DNA of 64,000 nt from Actinokineospora auranticolor. Its GTDB lineage: Bacteria; Actinomycetota; Actinomycetes; Mycobacteriales; Pseudonocardiaceae. Within the stretch, counting starts at the first letter, position 1. Each line of letters opens with the position of its first letter. The notes beneath the pieces are model-generated. The model was not told the DNA's origin. It ran no database searches and worked only from the letters and a program-made list of their open reading frames with translations. Shown here piece after piece: positions 25,345 to 33,785 of the stretch. The stretch covers positions 1 to 64,000 of the forward strand of contig NZ_PTIX01000031.1 in assembly GCF_002934265.1 (NCBI RefSeq), written 5' to 3'. The translations under genes were made by a program, and so were the position numbers.

Positions 25345-28300
25345 GTGAGCGACGCCCTCTCCAGACTGGCCAGGCTGAGCCCGGAGCAGCGGGCCAGGGT
25401 CATGGCCACGCTGCGCTCGACCGCCGCCCCGTCGGTGCCCGCCGAGCGGCCGCTGGTCGCGCTGCCCCGCGACGGCGCGCCGCTGCCCGCGGCGCCCGTG
25501 CAGGAGCAGTTCTGGTTCCTGCACCAGATCGCGCCCACCCAGCCCACCTACACGATCCCGTTCTCCTTCACCCTCACCGGCGAACTCGACGTCGACGTGC
25601 TGGTGGCCGTGCTCGCCGAGGTCGAGCGCAGGCACGAGGTGCTGCGCGCGAGCCTGGTCGAGCACGAGGGCCGGATCGTGCACCGGATCGCGGAACCGGC
25701 CGAGATGCCGCAACTGGCGCTGGTCGACCTGTCCGGGTTGCCGACCGCCGAGCGGGAGCGCCGCGCCGAGGAGCTGATCCGGCAGACCGTGCGCACGGTG
25801 TTCGACCCGGCGCGGGGTCCGCTGCTGCGGTCGGTGCTGATCCGCTTCTCCGCCACCGAGCACCTGTTGCTGTGGGTCGCGCACCACGCCATCGCCGACG
25901 GGATCTCCCTGGGCGTGCTGGCCAACGAGATCGTCGGCCTCTACCGGCAGCTGACCGACCCGCGCGCCCCCGAGCTGCCCGAGCCCGCCGTCCAGTACGC
26001 CGACTACGCGACCTGGCAGCGGGAGTGGCTGTCCGGGCGGCGCCGGGAGAAGCTGGTCGGCTACTGGACCGAGCTGCTCTCCGGGGTGCCCGCGCTCGAC
26101 CTGGCCACCGACTTCCCGCGCCCGCCGCGGCAGACCTTCGACGGCGCCACCAAGTGGTTCCGCGTCCCCGCCCGGCTCACCGGGCAGCTGCGGGCGCTGG
26201 CCGAGCGCGAGGGGTGCACGCTGTTCATGCTGCTGCTGGCCACCTACCAGGTGCTGCTGGCCCGGCACGCGGGCCAGGACGACTTCGCCGTCGGCGTGCC
26301 GGTCGCGGGCCGGGGCAAGCCGGAGGTGGACGCGCTGATCGGCCCGTTCCTCAACACCGTCGCGCTGCGCGCCGACCTGGCCGACGACCCGGCGTTCACC
26401 GACCTGCTGGCCCGGGTGCGCGACGCCGTGCTCGACGGGTTCGGCCACCAGGAACTGCCCTTCGGCGCGGTCGTGGAGGCGCTCAAGCAGCGCCGCGACA
26501 GCAGCCGCAACCCGGTCTACCAGGTGATGTTCGGCTTCGGGAACACCCCGATCAGCGAGGAGCGGATCCCGCTGGGCCCCGGCGTGAGCATGATCCCGCG
26601 CGGCATCACCAACGGCACCGCGCGGGTCGAGCTGGAACTGGTCATGGAGGAGGACGGCGACGAGCTGACCGGTCGCCTGGAGTACAACACCGCGCTGTTC
26701 GGCCCGACCACCGCCGACCGGCTCGCCGAGCGGTTCGTGGCGCTGCTGCGCGGGATCGCCGCCGCGCCCGCCACCCGGGTCGGCGCGCTGCCGCTGGTGC
26801 CCAAGGCCGAGCTGGACCTCATCGCGACCTGGAACGACACCGAGATCGGCTACCCGACGCACCGCACGGTCGTCGACCTGGTCGCCGAGCAGGCCCGGCG
26901 CGCGCCGGACAAGGTCGCGGTGCGCTCCGAGGGCGCGAGCCTGACCTACGCGGAGCTGGAGCGCCGCTCGAACCGGCTGGCGAACGCGCTGCTGGAACTC
27001 GGCGTCGAGCACGGCAGCGGCGTCGCGGTGTGCCTGGAGCGCGGCGCGGACACCCTGGTCGCGTTGCTCGGCGTGCTCAAGACCGGCGCGCACTACGTGC
27101 CGCTGGACCCGACCTACCCGGTGCACCGGCTCGCCTACATGCTGGAGGACTCCAAGGTCGGGATCGTGGTGGCGGGCGCCGGGCTGACCATGCCGTTCGA
27201 CACCCGGTCGCTGCTGCTGGTCGACCCCGACGGGCCCCGGGTGCGCGCCGCGCGACCCACCGCGCCCGCGCGCAGGCCCGCCGCGGACGACGTGGCGTAC
27301 GTGATTTACACGTCCGGTTCTACCGGGCGCCCCAAGGGCGTGGTGGTCGAGCACCGGGGCCTGGTGAACCTGCTGTGCTCGATGCGCGACCGGCTGGGGC
27401 TGGTGGCCTCGGACGTGTGCGGGTCGCTGGCCTCGCTGTCGTTCGACATGGCGGTGCCGGAGCTGTACCTGCCGCTGCTGATCGGCGCGACCGTGGTCGT
27501 CGGCGGCAAGGAGGCCGCCGCGGACGGGGCGCGGCTGCGGCGGCTGATCGCCGAGTTCGGGCTGACCGCGCTGCAGGCCACCCCGACCACCTGGCAGCTG
27601 CTGCTCGACGCCGGGCTGGAGCCGGGCGCGCTGCGGCTGGCCACGTGCACCGCCGAGGCGATGCCGGAGGTCGTCGCGGCCGGGCTGTACCGGCGGGTCG
27701 CGGACGTGTGGAACCTCTACGGCCCCACCGAGACCACGGTGTTCTCCACCATGCACCGGATCACCGAGCACGACCTCGGCGCGCCGCCGCCGATCGGCAC
27801 CCCCATCGGGAACACCACGCTGCACGTGGTCGACCGCCAGGGCCAGACCGCGCCCATCGGGGCCGTCGGCGAGCTGTACATCGGCGGTGTCGGCCTGGCC
27901 CGGCACTACCGGGGCAGGCCGGACCTGACCGGCGACCGGTTCCGCGCGGACCTGCCCGCCTGCCCCGGTACCCGCGTCTACCGCACCGGCGACCTGGTCC
28001 GCTACCGGCCCGACGGCGTGCTGGAGTACCTGGGCCGCGCCGACCACCAGGTGAAGCTGCGCGGTTTCCGGATCGAGCCGGGCGAGATCGAGACCGTGCT
28101 CACCGCGCACCCCGCCGTGGGCCGCGCGTACGTGGCGCTGCGCGCCTTCGGCCCCGACGACGCCCGGCTGGTCGGGTACGTCGTCACCGCCGACGAGTCG
28201 CTCAGCGGCGCGGACCTGCGCACGCACGCGGCGGCCAGCCTGCCGCAGTACATGGTGCCCGCGCACTTCCACACGCTGCCCGAGTTCCCGTTGACCCCCA

Positions 28301-28725
28301 ACGGGAAGCTGGACCGCGCGAAGCTGCTGGAGCTGCCGGTCGACGGCGCGGGCACGGGCCACGCGCCGCCGCGCGACGAGACCGAGCGGGAGGTCGCGGC
28401 GATCTTCGCCGAGGTGCTCGGCGTGGCGTCGGTCGGCCGCGACGACGACTTCTTCCTGATCGGCGGCCACTCGCTGCTGGCCACCCAGGTCGTGACCCGG
28501 GTCCGGGACCGGCTGGGGGTGCCGCTGTCGATCGACGTGGCGTTCGACCGCTCGACCGTGGCGCTGCTGGCCGCCGAGGTCACCGCGCGCCGCGGTGAGC
28601 GCACCGAGGCGTTCCTGCGGGTGCTGCGCCGGGTCGAGGGCATGTCCGAGGCGGCGGTGGCCGCGCTGCTCAGCGAGCTGGAGATCAGCGAGGCGCTGGG
28701 CTCGGCCATCGGCGAGGTGAGCTGA
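25345..28725 (+). CDS. NRPS: C-A-PCP elongation module
   Basis: This 1126-residue protein has a C domain (about 50-470; VQEQFWFLHQ, intact HHAIADGIS near 180), an A domain (about 500-985; YTSGSTGRPKG near 652, NGKLDR near 985), and a PCP (FFLIGGHSLLA, Ser near 1040). An N-terminal helical piece (SRLARLSPEQRARVMATL) and a C-terminal one (EAAVAALLSELEISEAL) may serve docking. Asp235 is present (SFDMAVPEL), so the substrate has an alpha-amino group. My by-eye code D-M-P-Q-T-T-L-V-F-K matches no code I know, and the usual CGGEAL is CTAEAM. mtnA begins one base after the stop. This tight link to methionine salvage makes a SAM-derived residue a good candidate substrate, as with the SAM-loading A domain of colibactin ClbH. 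That idea is inference. Confidence 0.92.
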   Translation: MSDALSRLARLSPEQRARVMATLRSTAAPSVPAERPLVALPRDGAPLPAAPVQEQFWFLHQIAPTQPTYTIPFSFTLTGELDVDVLVAVLAEVERRHEVLRASLVEHEGRIVHRIAEPAEMPQLALVDLSGLPTAERERRAEELIRQTVRTVFDPARGPLLRSVLIRFSATEHLLLWVAHHAIADGISLGVLANEIVGLYRQLTDPRAPELPEPAVQYADYATWQREWLSGRRREKLVGYWTELLSGVPALDLATDFPRPPRQTFDGATKWFRVPARLTGQLRALAEREGCTLFMLLLATYQVLLARHAGQDDFAVGVPVAGRGKPEVDALIGPFLNTVALRADLADDPAFTDLLARVRDAVLDGFGHQELPFGAVVEALKQRRDSSRNPVYQVMFGFGNTPISEERIPLGPGVSMIPRGITNGTARVELELVMEEDGDELTGRLEYNTALFGPTTADRLAERFVALLRGIAAAPATRVGALPLVPKAELDLIATWNDTEIGYPTHRTVVDLVAEQARRAPDKVAVRSEGASLTYAELERRSNRLANALLELGVEHGSGVAVCLERGADTLVALLGVLKTGAHYVPLDPTYPVHRLAYMLEDSKVGIVVAGAGLTMPFDTRSLLLVDPDGPRVRAARPTAPARRPAADDVAYVIYTSGSTGRPKGVVVEHRGLVNLLCSMRDRLGLVASDVCGSLASLSFDMAVPELYLPLLIGATVVVGGKEAAADGARLRRLIAEFGLTALQATPTTWQLLLDAGLEPGALRLATCTAEAMPEVVAAGLYRRVADVWNLYGPTETTVFSTMHRITEHDLGAPPPIGTPIGNTTLHVVDRQGQTAPIGAVGELYIGGVGLARHYRGRPDLTGDRFRADLPACPGTRVYRTGDLVRYRPDGVLEYLGRADHQVKLRGFRIEPGEIETVLTAHPAVGRAYVALRAFGPDDARLVGYVVTADESLSGADLRTHAAASLPQYMVPAHFHTLPEFPLTPNGKLDRAKLLELPVDGAGTGHAPPRDETEREVAAIFAEVLGVASVGRDDDFFLIGGHSLLATQVVTRVRDRLGVPLSIDVAFDRSTVALLAAEVTARRGERTEAFLRVLRRVEGMSEAAVAALLSELEISEALGSAIGEVS

Positions 28726-28726
28726 C

Positions 28727-29764
28727 GTGCTGCCCGGGGACCGGTCCCTGTCGTGGGACGACGGCGCGGTGGTGGCCGTGGACCAGTGCGCGCTGCCCGG
28801 CGCGTACCGGCTGCTGCGGCTGTCCACGGTGGACGAGGTGATCGCCGCGATCCGGCGGCTGGCGATCCGCGGCGCCCCCGCGATCGGCGTCGCGGGCGCC
28901 CTCGCGGTCGCGCTGTCCGCGGCGGCGCACCGCGTGGGCGGGTCGGGTGTGGACGGACGCTGCGACGAGGTGGCGGTGCGCGCCGACGCCCGCCGGATCG
29001 CCGCGGCCCGGCCGACGGCGGTGAACCTGGGCTGGGCCGTGGAACGCGCGGTGTCGAAGCTGGCGTTCGGTCCGGACGCCGTGCTGCGCGAGGCGTTGGC
29101 GATGGTCGTGGAGGACGAGCACGTCAACCGCGCGGTAGCGAGCCGGGCGGCGGACCTGGTGCGCCGGGTGACCAAGCGGCGCCCGCTGCGGCTGCTGACC
29201 CACTGCAACACCGGCAGGCTCGCCACCGTCGCCTGGGGCACGGCGCTGGGCACGATCCGGACGCTGGCCGAGGCGGGTCAGGTCGAGGAGGTGCTCTTCG
29301 GCGAGACGCGACCGCTGTTGCAGGGCGCGCGGCTGACGGCGTGGGAGCTGGCCGAGGCCGGTATCCCGCACCGGATGTGCGTGGACTCCGCCGGACCCAC
29401 GGCCATCGCCACCGGTCTGGTGGACTGCGTGCTGGTCGGCGCGGACCGGGTGTGCCTCAACGGGGACGTGGCGAACAAGATCGGCACGTACCCGCTGGCG
29501 CTGGCCGCGAACCGGGCCGGGGTGCCGTTCGTCGTGGTGTCCCCCGAGTCCACTGTGGACCGGGCACTCGCGTCCGGCGCGGGGATCGAGATCGAGCACC
29601 GCGACCCCGCCGAGGTGACCGCGCTGGCCGGTGCGCCGATCACGCCGCCGGGTACCGGCGCGTACAACCCGGCGTTCGACGTCGTGCCCGCCGACCTGGT
29701 CACCGCGGTGGTCACGGAGAACGGCGTGCACCGCAACGAGATCCGGCGGGAGGCGGCGTCATGA
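28727..29764 (+). CDS. mtnA: Methylthioribose-1-phosphate isomerase
   Basis: This 345-residue member of the eIF2B-like family converts 5-methylthioribose 1-phosphate to methylthioribulose 1-phosphate, the second step of salvage from methylthioadenosine. Signatures are AIRGAPAIGVAGALA (about 45), THCNTGRLATVAWGTALG, ETRPLLQGARLTAWEL, DSAGPTAI, and GADRVCLNGDVANKIGTYPLA (about 240), with catalytic Cys and Asp residues in the NTG and GAD contexts. The GTG start lies one base after the NRPS stop. The gene overlaps mtnB by four bases (ATGA). Co-transcription with the NRPS puts the salvage route under pathway control. The length is normal for the family. Confidence 0.93.
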   Translation: MLPGDRSLSWDDGAVVAVDQCALPGAYRLLRLSTVDEVIAAIRRLAIRGAPAIGVAGALAVALSAAAHRVGGSGVDGRCDEVAVRADARRIAAARPTAVNLGWAVERAVSKLAFGPDAVLREALAMVVEDEHVNRAVASRAADLVRRVTKRRPLRLLTHCNTGRLATVAWGTALGTIRTLAEAGQVEEVLFGETRPLLQGARLTAWELAEAGIPHRMCVDSAGPTAIATGLVDCVLVGADRVCLNGDVANKIGTYPLALAANRAGVPFVVVSPESTVDRALASGAGIEIEHRDPAEVTALAGAPITPPGTGAYNPAFDVVPADLVTAVVTENGVHRNEIRREAAS

Positions 29765-30375
29765 CGGTGTTCGCCGACCTCGGGCTCGACCTGGCCGCGG
29801 CGGCGGCCCGGCTCTACGCGAAGGGCTGGATGGAGGGCACGGCCGGGAACCTGTCCGTGCGGCTGCCCGGCGGCGACACGGCGTTGATCACCGCCAGAGG
29901 GCGCGGCAAGGGTGAGCTGACCACCGACGACGTGGTCGAGGTGCGGATCGCCGACAGCGCGCCGGTCGACCCCGACGGGCCGCGGCCATCCGCCGAGACC
30001 TCGATCCACACCGCGCTCTACCGGTTGTTCCCCGACTGCGGCGCGGTCGTGCACGCCCACCCCCCGTACGCCACCGTGCTGTCGCTGCGCGGCGGCGACC
30101 GCGCGCGGTTCTCCGGCCTGGAGATCATCAAGGGCCTGGGCGCCACCGACCAGGTGAGCATCCCCGTGCTGCCCAACTGGCCGGACGTGCCGCGCATCGC
30201 CGCCGACGCCACCCGCCTGCTCGGGCCGCACGCGCCGCCCGCCCTGCTCATCGCCGGGCACGGCGCCACCACCTGGGCGCCGACCCTGGCCGCGGCCCGG
30301 CACCGGATGGAGTGCGTGGAGAGCCTGGCCCGGCTGACCCACCTGCTGACCACTTCCCCCTGGAGCGCGCCGTGA
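29761..30375 (+). CDS. mtnB: Methylthioribulose-1-phosphate dehydratase
   Basis: This 204-residue class II aldolase-fold enzyme dehydrates methylthioribulose 1-phosphate to the diketo compound 2,3-diketo-5-methylthiopentyl 1-phosphate. It has the MtnB start LAAAAARLYAKGWMEGTAGNLSVRL in family form, ITARGRGKGELT, SAETSIHTALYR, the zinc-binding VVHAHPPYATVLS (two His), and a third His in IAGHGATTWA (about 163). The start overlaps the mtnA stop, and its own stop overlaps the dioxygenase start. Unlike many bacteria, where this activity can be fused to other salvage enzymes, all steps here are separate genes. Confidence 0.92.
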   Translation: MTVFADLGLDLAAAAARLYAKGWMEGTAGNLSVRLPGGDTALITARGRGKGELTTDDVVEVRIADSAPVDPDGPRPSAETSIHTALYRLFPDCGAVVHAHPPYATVLSLRGGDRARFSGLEIIKGLGATDQVSIPVLPNWPDVPRIAADATRLLGPHAPPALLIAGHGATTWAPTLAAARHRMECVESLARLTHLLTTSPWSAP

Positions 30376-30953
30376 CCCTGCTGCGGATCATGTCGGACAC
30401 CGACCGGTCGTCGGTGTCGCTGTCCACCACCGACGTCGCGGTCATCGCCGCCGAGCTGGCCCCGTTCGGGGTGCGGCTGGACCGGTGGCCGACCACCGAC
30501 CTCGCCGACACCGACGGCCCCGCCGAGGTGCTGGCCGCCTACGCCGCCGACGTCGACGCGCTGCGCGGCGAGTTCCCGATCGTCGACGTCATCCGGATGG
30601 TGCCGCGCGACGACGACCCGGAGTGGACCCGCCAGGCGGTGGCCGCCCGGTGCCGCTTCCTCGACGAGCACACCCACGACGAGGACGAGGTCCGGTTCTT
30701 CGTCGACGGGGTCGGCTGCTTCTACCTGCACCTCGACGACAAGGTCTACGCGGTGGTGTGCGAGCGCGGCGACCTGGTGTCGGTGCCCGCCGGGACCGCC
30801 CACTGGTTCGACATGGGCGAGCGGCCCGACTTCTGCGCGATCCGGTTCTTCCAGGAGGAGGACGGCTGGGTGGCCGGGTTCACCGGGTCCACCGTGGCGT
30901 CCCGCATGCCCACCCTGGACGAACTGCGGGCACCCGCCGGGAGCCCGCGGTGA
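30372..30953 (+). CDS. mtnD: Acireductone dioxygenase
   Basis: This 193-residue cupin oxidises acireductone to 2-keto-4-methylthiobutyrate and formate with an iron centre. With nickel the enzyme instead makes methylthiopropionate, CO and formate. The metal ligands are in place: DEHTHDEDEVRFFVDG (two His and a Glu, about 100-110) and a third His in GTAHWFDMG. The short LLRIMSD N-terminus and final region are typical of the actinobacterial form. The GTG at 30372 overlaps the mtnB stop by four bases and so is preferred over the longer frame that starts inside mtnB. Sequence alone does not show which metal is used. Confidence 0.93.
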   Translation: MTLLRIMSDTDRSSVSLSTTDVAVIAAELAPFGVRLDRWPTTDLADTDGPAEVLAAYAADVDALRGEFPIVDVIRMVPRDDDPEWTRQAVAARCRFLDEHTHDEDEVRFFVDGVGCFYLHLDDKVYAVVCERGDLVSVPAGTAHWFDMGERPDFCAIRFFQEEDGWVAGFTGSTVASRMPTLDELRAPAGSPR

Positions 30954-31654
30954 ACGTGCCCCGAGCGGTCGTCGTCGACATCGAGGGCACGGTCAGCCCG
31001 CTGTCGGCCGTGCGCGACCACCTGCTGCCCTACGCCCGGCCCCGGCTGCGGCCGTGGCTGCTCGGCGGCGTGCCGGGCACGGCGGCGGTCGTGGCCGCGA
31101 TCCGGGAGAGCCTGGGCGAACCCCGCGCGCCGCTGTCCCGGGTCGTCGACACGGTGCTGGACTGGCACGACCGGGACCGCAAGGACCCGCCGCTGAAGGT
31201 CCTGCACGGCCTGATCTGGCACCACGGGTTCGCCGAGGGGCACCTGCGGGCCGAGGTCTACCCGGACGTCCCGCCCGCGCTGCGAGCGTGGGCCGCGGCG
31301 GGCGTCGGCGTGTGGGTGTACTCGTCCGGCTCGGTCCTGGCGCAGCGGCAGTGGTTCGCGCACACCGACGCCGGGGACCTGCTCGACCTGTTCGCGGGCC
31401 ACTTCGACCCGTCGGCGGTCGGGCCGAAGACCGATCCCGGCTCGTACCGGCGGATCGGCGCGCTGATCGACGCCGACGACGTCCTGTTCCTCTCCGACAG
31501 CCGCCCCGAACTCGACGCCGCGCGGGCCGCGGGCTGGCGGACGACCGGGGTGTCGCGGCCGCGCGACGGCCGCCCCGACGTCGGCGCGCACGACCGGGTC
31601 GAGACCTTCGCCGCGGTGGCGCCGCTGCCGGGTCGGGAGGTGGCCCGTGCGTGA
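30950..31654 (+). CDS. mtnC: Enolase-phosphatase E1
   Basis: This 234-residue HAD-family bifunctional enzyme first enolises the diketo phosphate and then removes the phosphate to give acireductone. The HAD nucleophile motif is VVVDIEGTVSPLS (Asp and Glu as in E1 enzymes), motif II is VWVYSSGSVLAQ, the Lys is in GPKTDPGSY, and motif III acidic residues are in VLFLSDSRPELDAA. The cap region has DRKDPPLKVLHGLIW, characteristic of MtnC. The GTG at 30950 overlaps the mtnD stop by four bases. The gene order mtnA-B-D-C is compact, with every junction overlapping, which suggests that the route is made as one unit. Confidence 0.92.
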   Translation: MNVPRAVVVDIEGTVSPLSAVRDHLLPYARPRLRPWLLGGVPGTAAVVAAIRESLGEPRAPLSRVVDTVLDWHDRDRKDPPLKVLHGLIWHHGFAEGHLRAEVYPDVPPALRAWAAAGVGVWVYSSGSVLAQRQWFAHTDAGDLLDLFAGHFDPSAVGPKTDPGSYRRIGALIDADDVLFLSDSRPELDAARAAGWRTTGVSRPRDGRPDVGAHDRVETFAAVAPLPGREVARA

Positions 31655-32870
31655 GCCACTCGCCGCGCTGGGCACCAGCGTGTTCGCCGAGATGACCGCG
31701 CTGGCCCAGCGGACCGGCGCGATCAACCTGGGCCAGGGCTTCCCGGACACCGACGGGCCGGAGGTGCTGCTGCGCGTGGCGGCCGAGGCCATGCGGTCCG
31801 GGCACAACCAGTACCCGCCGCTCAACGGCGTCGCGCCGCTGCGGGAGGCGATCGCCGAGCAGCGGCTGGCCGACTACGGCACCGGCTACGACCCCGACGC
31901 CGAGGTCGTCGTGACCGCCGGGGCGACCGAGGGCGTCACCGCCGCGATCTGCGCGCTGGCCGGGCCCGGTGACGAGGTGCTGTACTTCGACCCCGGCTAC
32001 GACTCGTACCCGCCCGCCATCGCGCTGGCCGGGGCCACGCCCCGCACCGTGCCGCTGCGCCCGGTCGACGGCCGGTTCACCTTCGACCCGGCCGACCTGG
32101 CGGCGGCCATCGGCCCCCGGACGCGGGTCATCGTCGTCAACACCCCGCACAACCCCACCGGCACCGTGTTCACCCGCGCCGAACTGGACCACATCGCGTG
32201 GGCCTGCCTGCGCCACGGGCTCGTCGCCATCACCGACGAGGTCTACGAGCACCTCACCTACGACGGCGTCGCACACGTGCCGCTGGCGTCGCGGCCCGGC
32301 ATGTCGGAGCGGACGCTGGTGGTGTCGTCGGCGGGCAAGGCGTTCAACGCCACGGGCTGGAAGGTCGGCTGGGTGTGCGGGCCGGAGCACCTGGTGCGGG
32401 CCGTGCGCACGGTCAAGCAGTACCTCACCTTCGCCTCCGGGACGCCGTTCCAGCACGCGGTCGCCGCCGCGCTGCGCGAACGCGACGACTGGCTCGCCAC
32501 GCTGACGGCCCGGCTGACCACGGCCCGTGACCTGATGGTCGACGCGCTGACCGGGTCGGGGTGGCGCTGCTACGCCTGCGAGGGCACGTACTTCCTGCAG
32601 GCCGACGCGGTGGAGCTGGGCTACCCGGACGGCACCGAGCTGTGCCTGGACCTGGCCTACCGCGGCGGTGTCGTCGCGATCCCGTCCGCCGCGCTGCACG
32701 CCGACCCGCGCGACGGCGCGGAACTGGTGCGGATCGCGTTCTGCAAGGCACCGGAGGTAGTGGAAACCGCCGCCCAGCGGCTCGTCTCGTTCACCACCGT
32801 TCCGCGGTTGCGCGGGAAGGGAGCACGGCCATGCCCGGAACCGAGGACGCACCTGCCCCGCTCGGCGTGA
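31647..32870 (+). CDS. PLP-dependent aminotransferase, probable last step of methionine salvage
   Basis: This 407-residue class I/II aminotransferase resembles YbdL/kynurenine-type enzymes that accept methionine and aromatic amino acids. Motifs are GAINLGQGFPDTDGP, NQYPPLNGVAPLREAIA, VVNTPHNPTGTVFT, ITDEVYEHLTYDG and the PLP lysine in SSAGKAFNATGWKVGW (about 232). Set between mtnC and mtnP, it should convert 2-keto-4-methylthiobutyrate to methionine. The GTG at 31647 overlaps the mtnC stop by eight bases. The mtnP start lies inside its last 40 bases. A role on another keto acid of the pathway cannot be excluded, because the family is broad. Confidence 0.85.
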   Translation: MREPLAALGTSVFAEMTALAQRTGAINLGQGFPDTDGPEVLLRVAAEAMRSGHNQYPPLNGVAPLREAIAEQRLADYGTGYDPDAEVVVTAGATEGVTAAICALAGPGDEVLYFDPGYDSYPPAIALAGATPRTVPLRPVDGRFTFDPADLAAAIGPRTRVIVVNTPHNPTGTVFTRAELDHIAWACLRHGLVAITDEVYEHLTYDGVAHVPLASRPGMSERTLVVSSAGKAFNATGWKVGWVCGPEHLVRAVRTVKQYLTFASGTPFQHAVAAALRERDDWLATLTARLTTARDLMVDALTGSGWRCYACEGTYFLQADAVELGYPDGTELCLDLAYRGGVVAIPSAALHADPRDGAELVRIAFCKAPEVVETAAQRLVSFTTVPRLRGKGARPCPEPRTHLPRSA

Positions 32871-33655
32871 TCGGCGGCAGCGGGCTGTACTCGCTGCTCG
32901 ACGCCGACGTCGAGGAGATCCTCGTCGAGACCCCCTACGGCGACCCCTCCGACGTGCTGGTGCGGGGCCGGGTCGACGGCGCCCCCGTCGTCTTCCTGCC
33001 CCGCCACGGCCGGGGACACCGGCACCCACCGCACCGGATCAACTACCGCGCGAACCTGTGGGCGCTGCGCTACCTGGGCGTCCGGCAGGTCATCGCCCCC
33101 TGCGCCGTCGGTTCGCTGCGCCCCGAGTCGGGGCCCGGCGCGTTCGTCCTGCCGCACCAGGTCGTCGACCGCACGTCGGGGCGGGTCGGCACGTACTTCG
33201 ACACCGGCGCGGTGCACGTCCCCTTCGCCGACCCGTACTGCCCGGGGCTGCGCGAGACCCTGCTGAAGTCCGCCGCCACCCTCGACCTGCCTGTGGTCGA
33301 CGGCGGCACGACCGTCGTCATCGACGGCCCGCGCTTCGCCTCGCGGGCCGAGTCCCAGTGGTACGCGGCGCAGGGCTGGTCGCTCATCAACATGACGGCC
33401 CAGCCCGAAGCCACCCTGGCCCGCGAGCTGGCGCTCTGCTACCAACCCGTCGCTCTCGTCACCGACCACGACGCGGGCACCGCGCCGGGCGAGTCCGTCA
33501 CCCAGACCGAGGTGTTCCGCATCTTCGCCGACAACCTCACCCACCTCCGCGCCCTCATCCTCACCGCGGCCCCCACCGCGACCACCAGAACCCGCGAGGA
33601 CTGCCCCTGCCCGGACACCCACCACGGCATCACACTCCCCCTCACGTTGCCTTGA
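32831..33655 (+). CDS. mtnP: 5'-Methylthioadenosine phosphorylase
   Basis: This 274-residue purine-nucleoside-phosphorylase-fold enzyme splits methylthioadenosine with phosphate into adenine and methylthioribose 1-phosphate, which feeds MtnA. Motifs are GVIGGSGLYSLL (phosphate site), LPRHGRGHRHPPHRINYRAN, PCAVGSLRPESGPG, and NMTAQPEATLARELALCY (about 192), with the ribose- and methylthio-binding residues. This is the entry point of the pathway and completes the set P, A, B, C, D plus aminotransferase. The ATG at 32831 follows AAGGGAG and overlaps the aminotransferase end by 40 bases. The last 20 residues are irregular (DCPCPDTHHG). No clear terminator was found before the next gene. Confidence 0.92.
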   Translation: MPGTEDAPAPLGVIGGSGLYSLLDADVEEILVETPYGDPSDVLVRGRVDGAPVVFLPRHGRGHRHPPHRINYRANLWALRYLGVRQVIAPCAVGSLRPESGPGAFVLPHQVVDRTSGRVGTYFDTGAVHVPFADPYCPGLRETLLKSAATLDLPVVDGGTTVVIDGPRFASRAESQWYAAQGWSLINMTAQPEATLARELALCYQPVALVTDHDAGTAPGESVTQTEVFRIFADNLTHLRALILTAAPTATTRTREDCPCPDTHHGITLPLTLP

Positions 33656-33785
33656 CCTTTTCTTGCCCCTGCCTGGAGGCGCCTCAACGGGAACCATCCG
33701 GCCGGTCCGGGTATGGTGCGTGCCGAGCACGCTGGGGGTGCGCGGCTCGGCCACCGAGCGCACGGACAATTACGGGTTGGGAACT

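Noticed and set aside
25291..29253. Very long minus-strand frame opposite the third NRPS
   Set aside because: Composition (Arg, Gly, Gln, His runs) is that of an antisense shadow of a GC-rich gene, and no domain motif is present. The plus strand has clear NRPS motifs.
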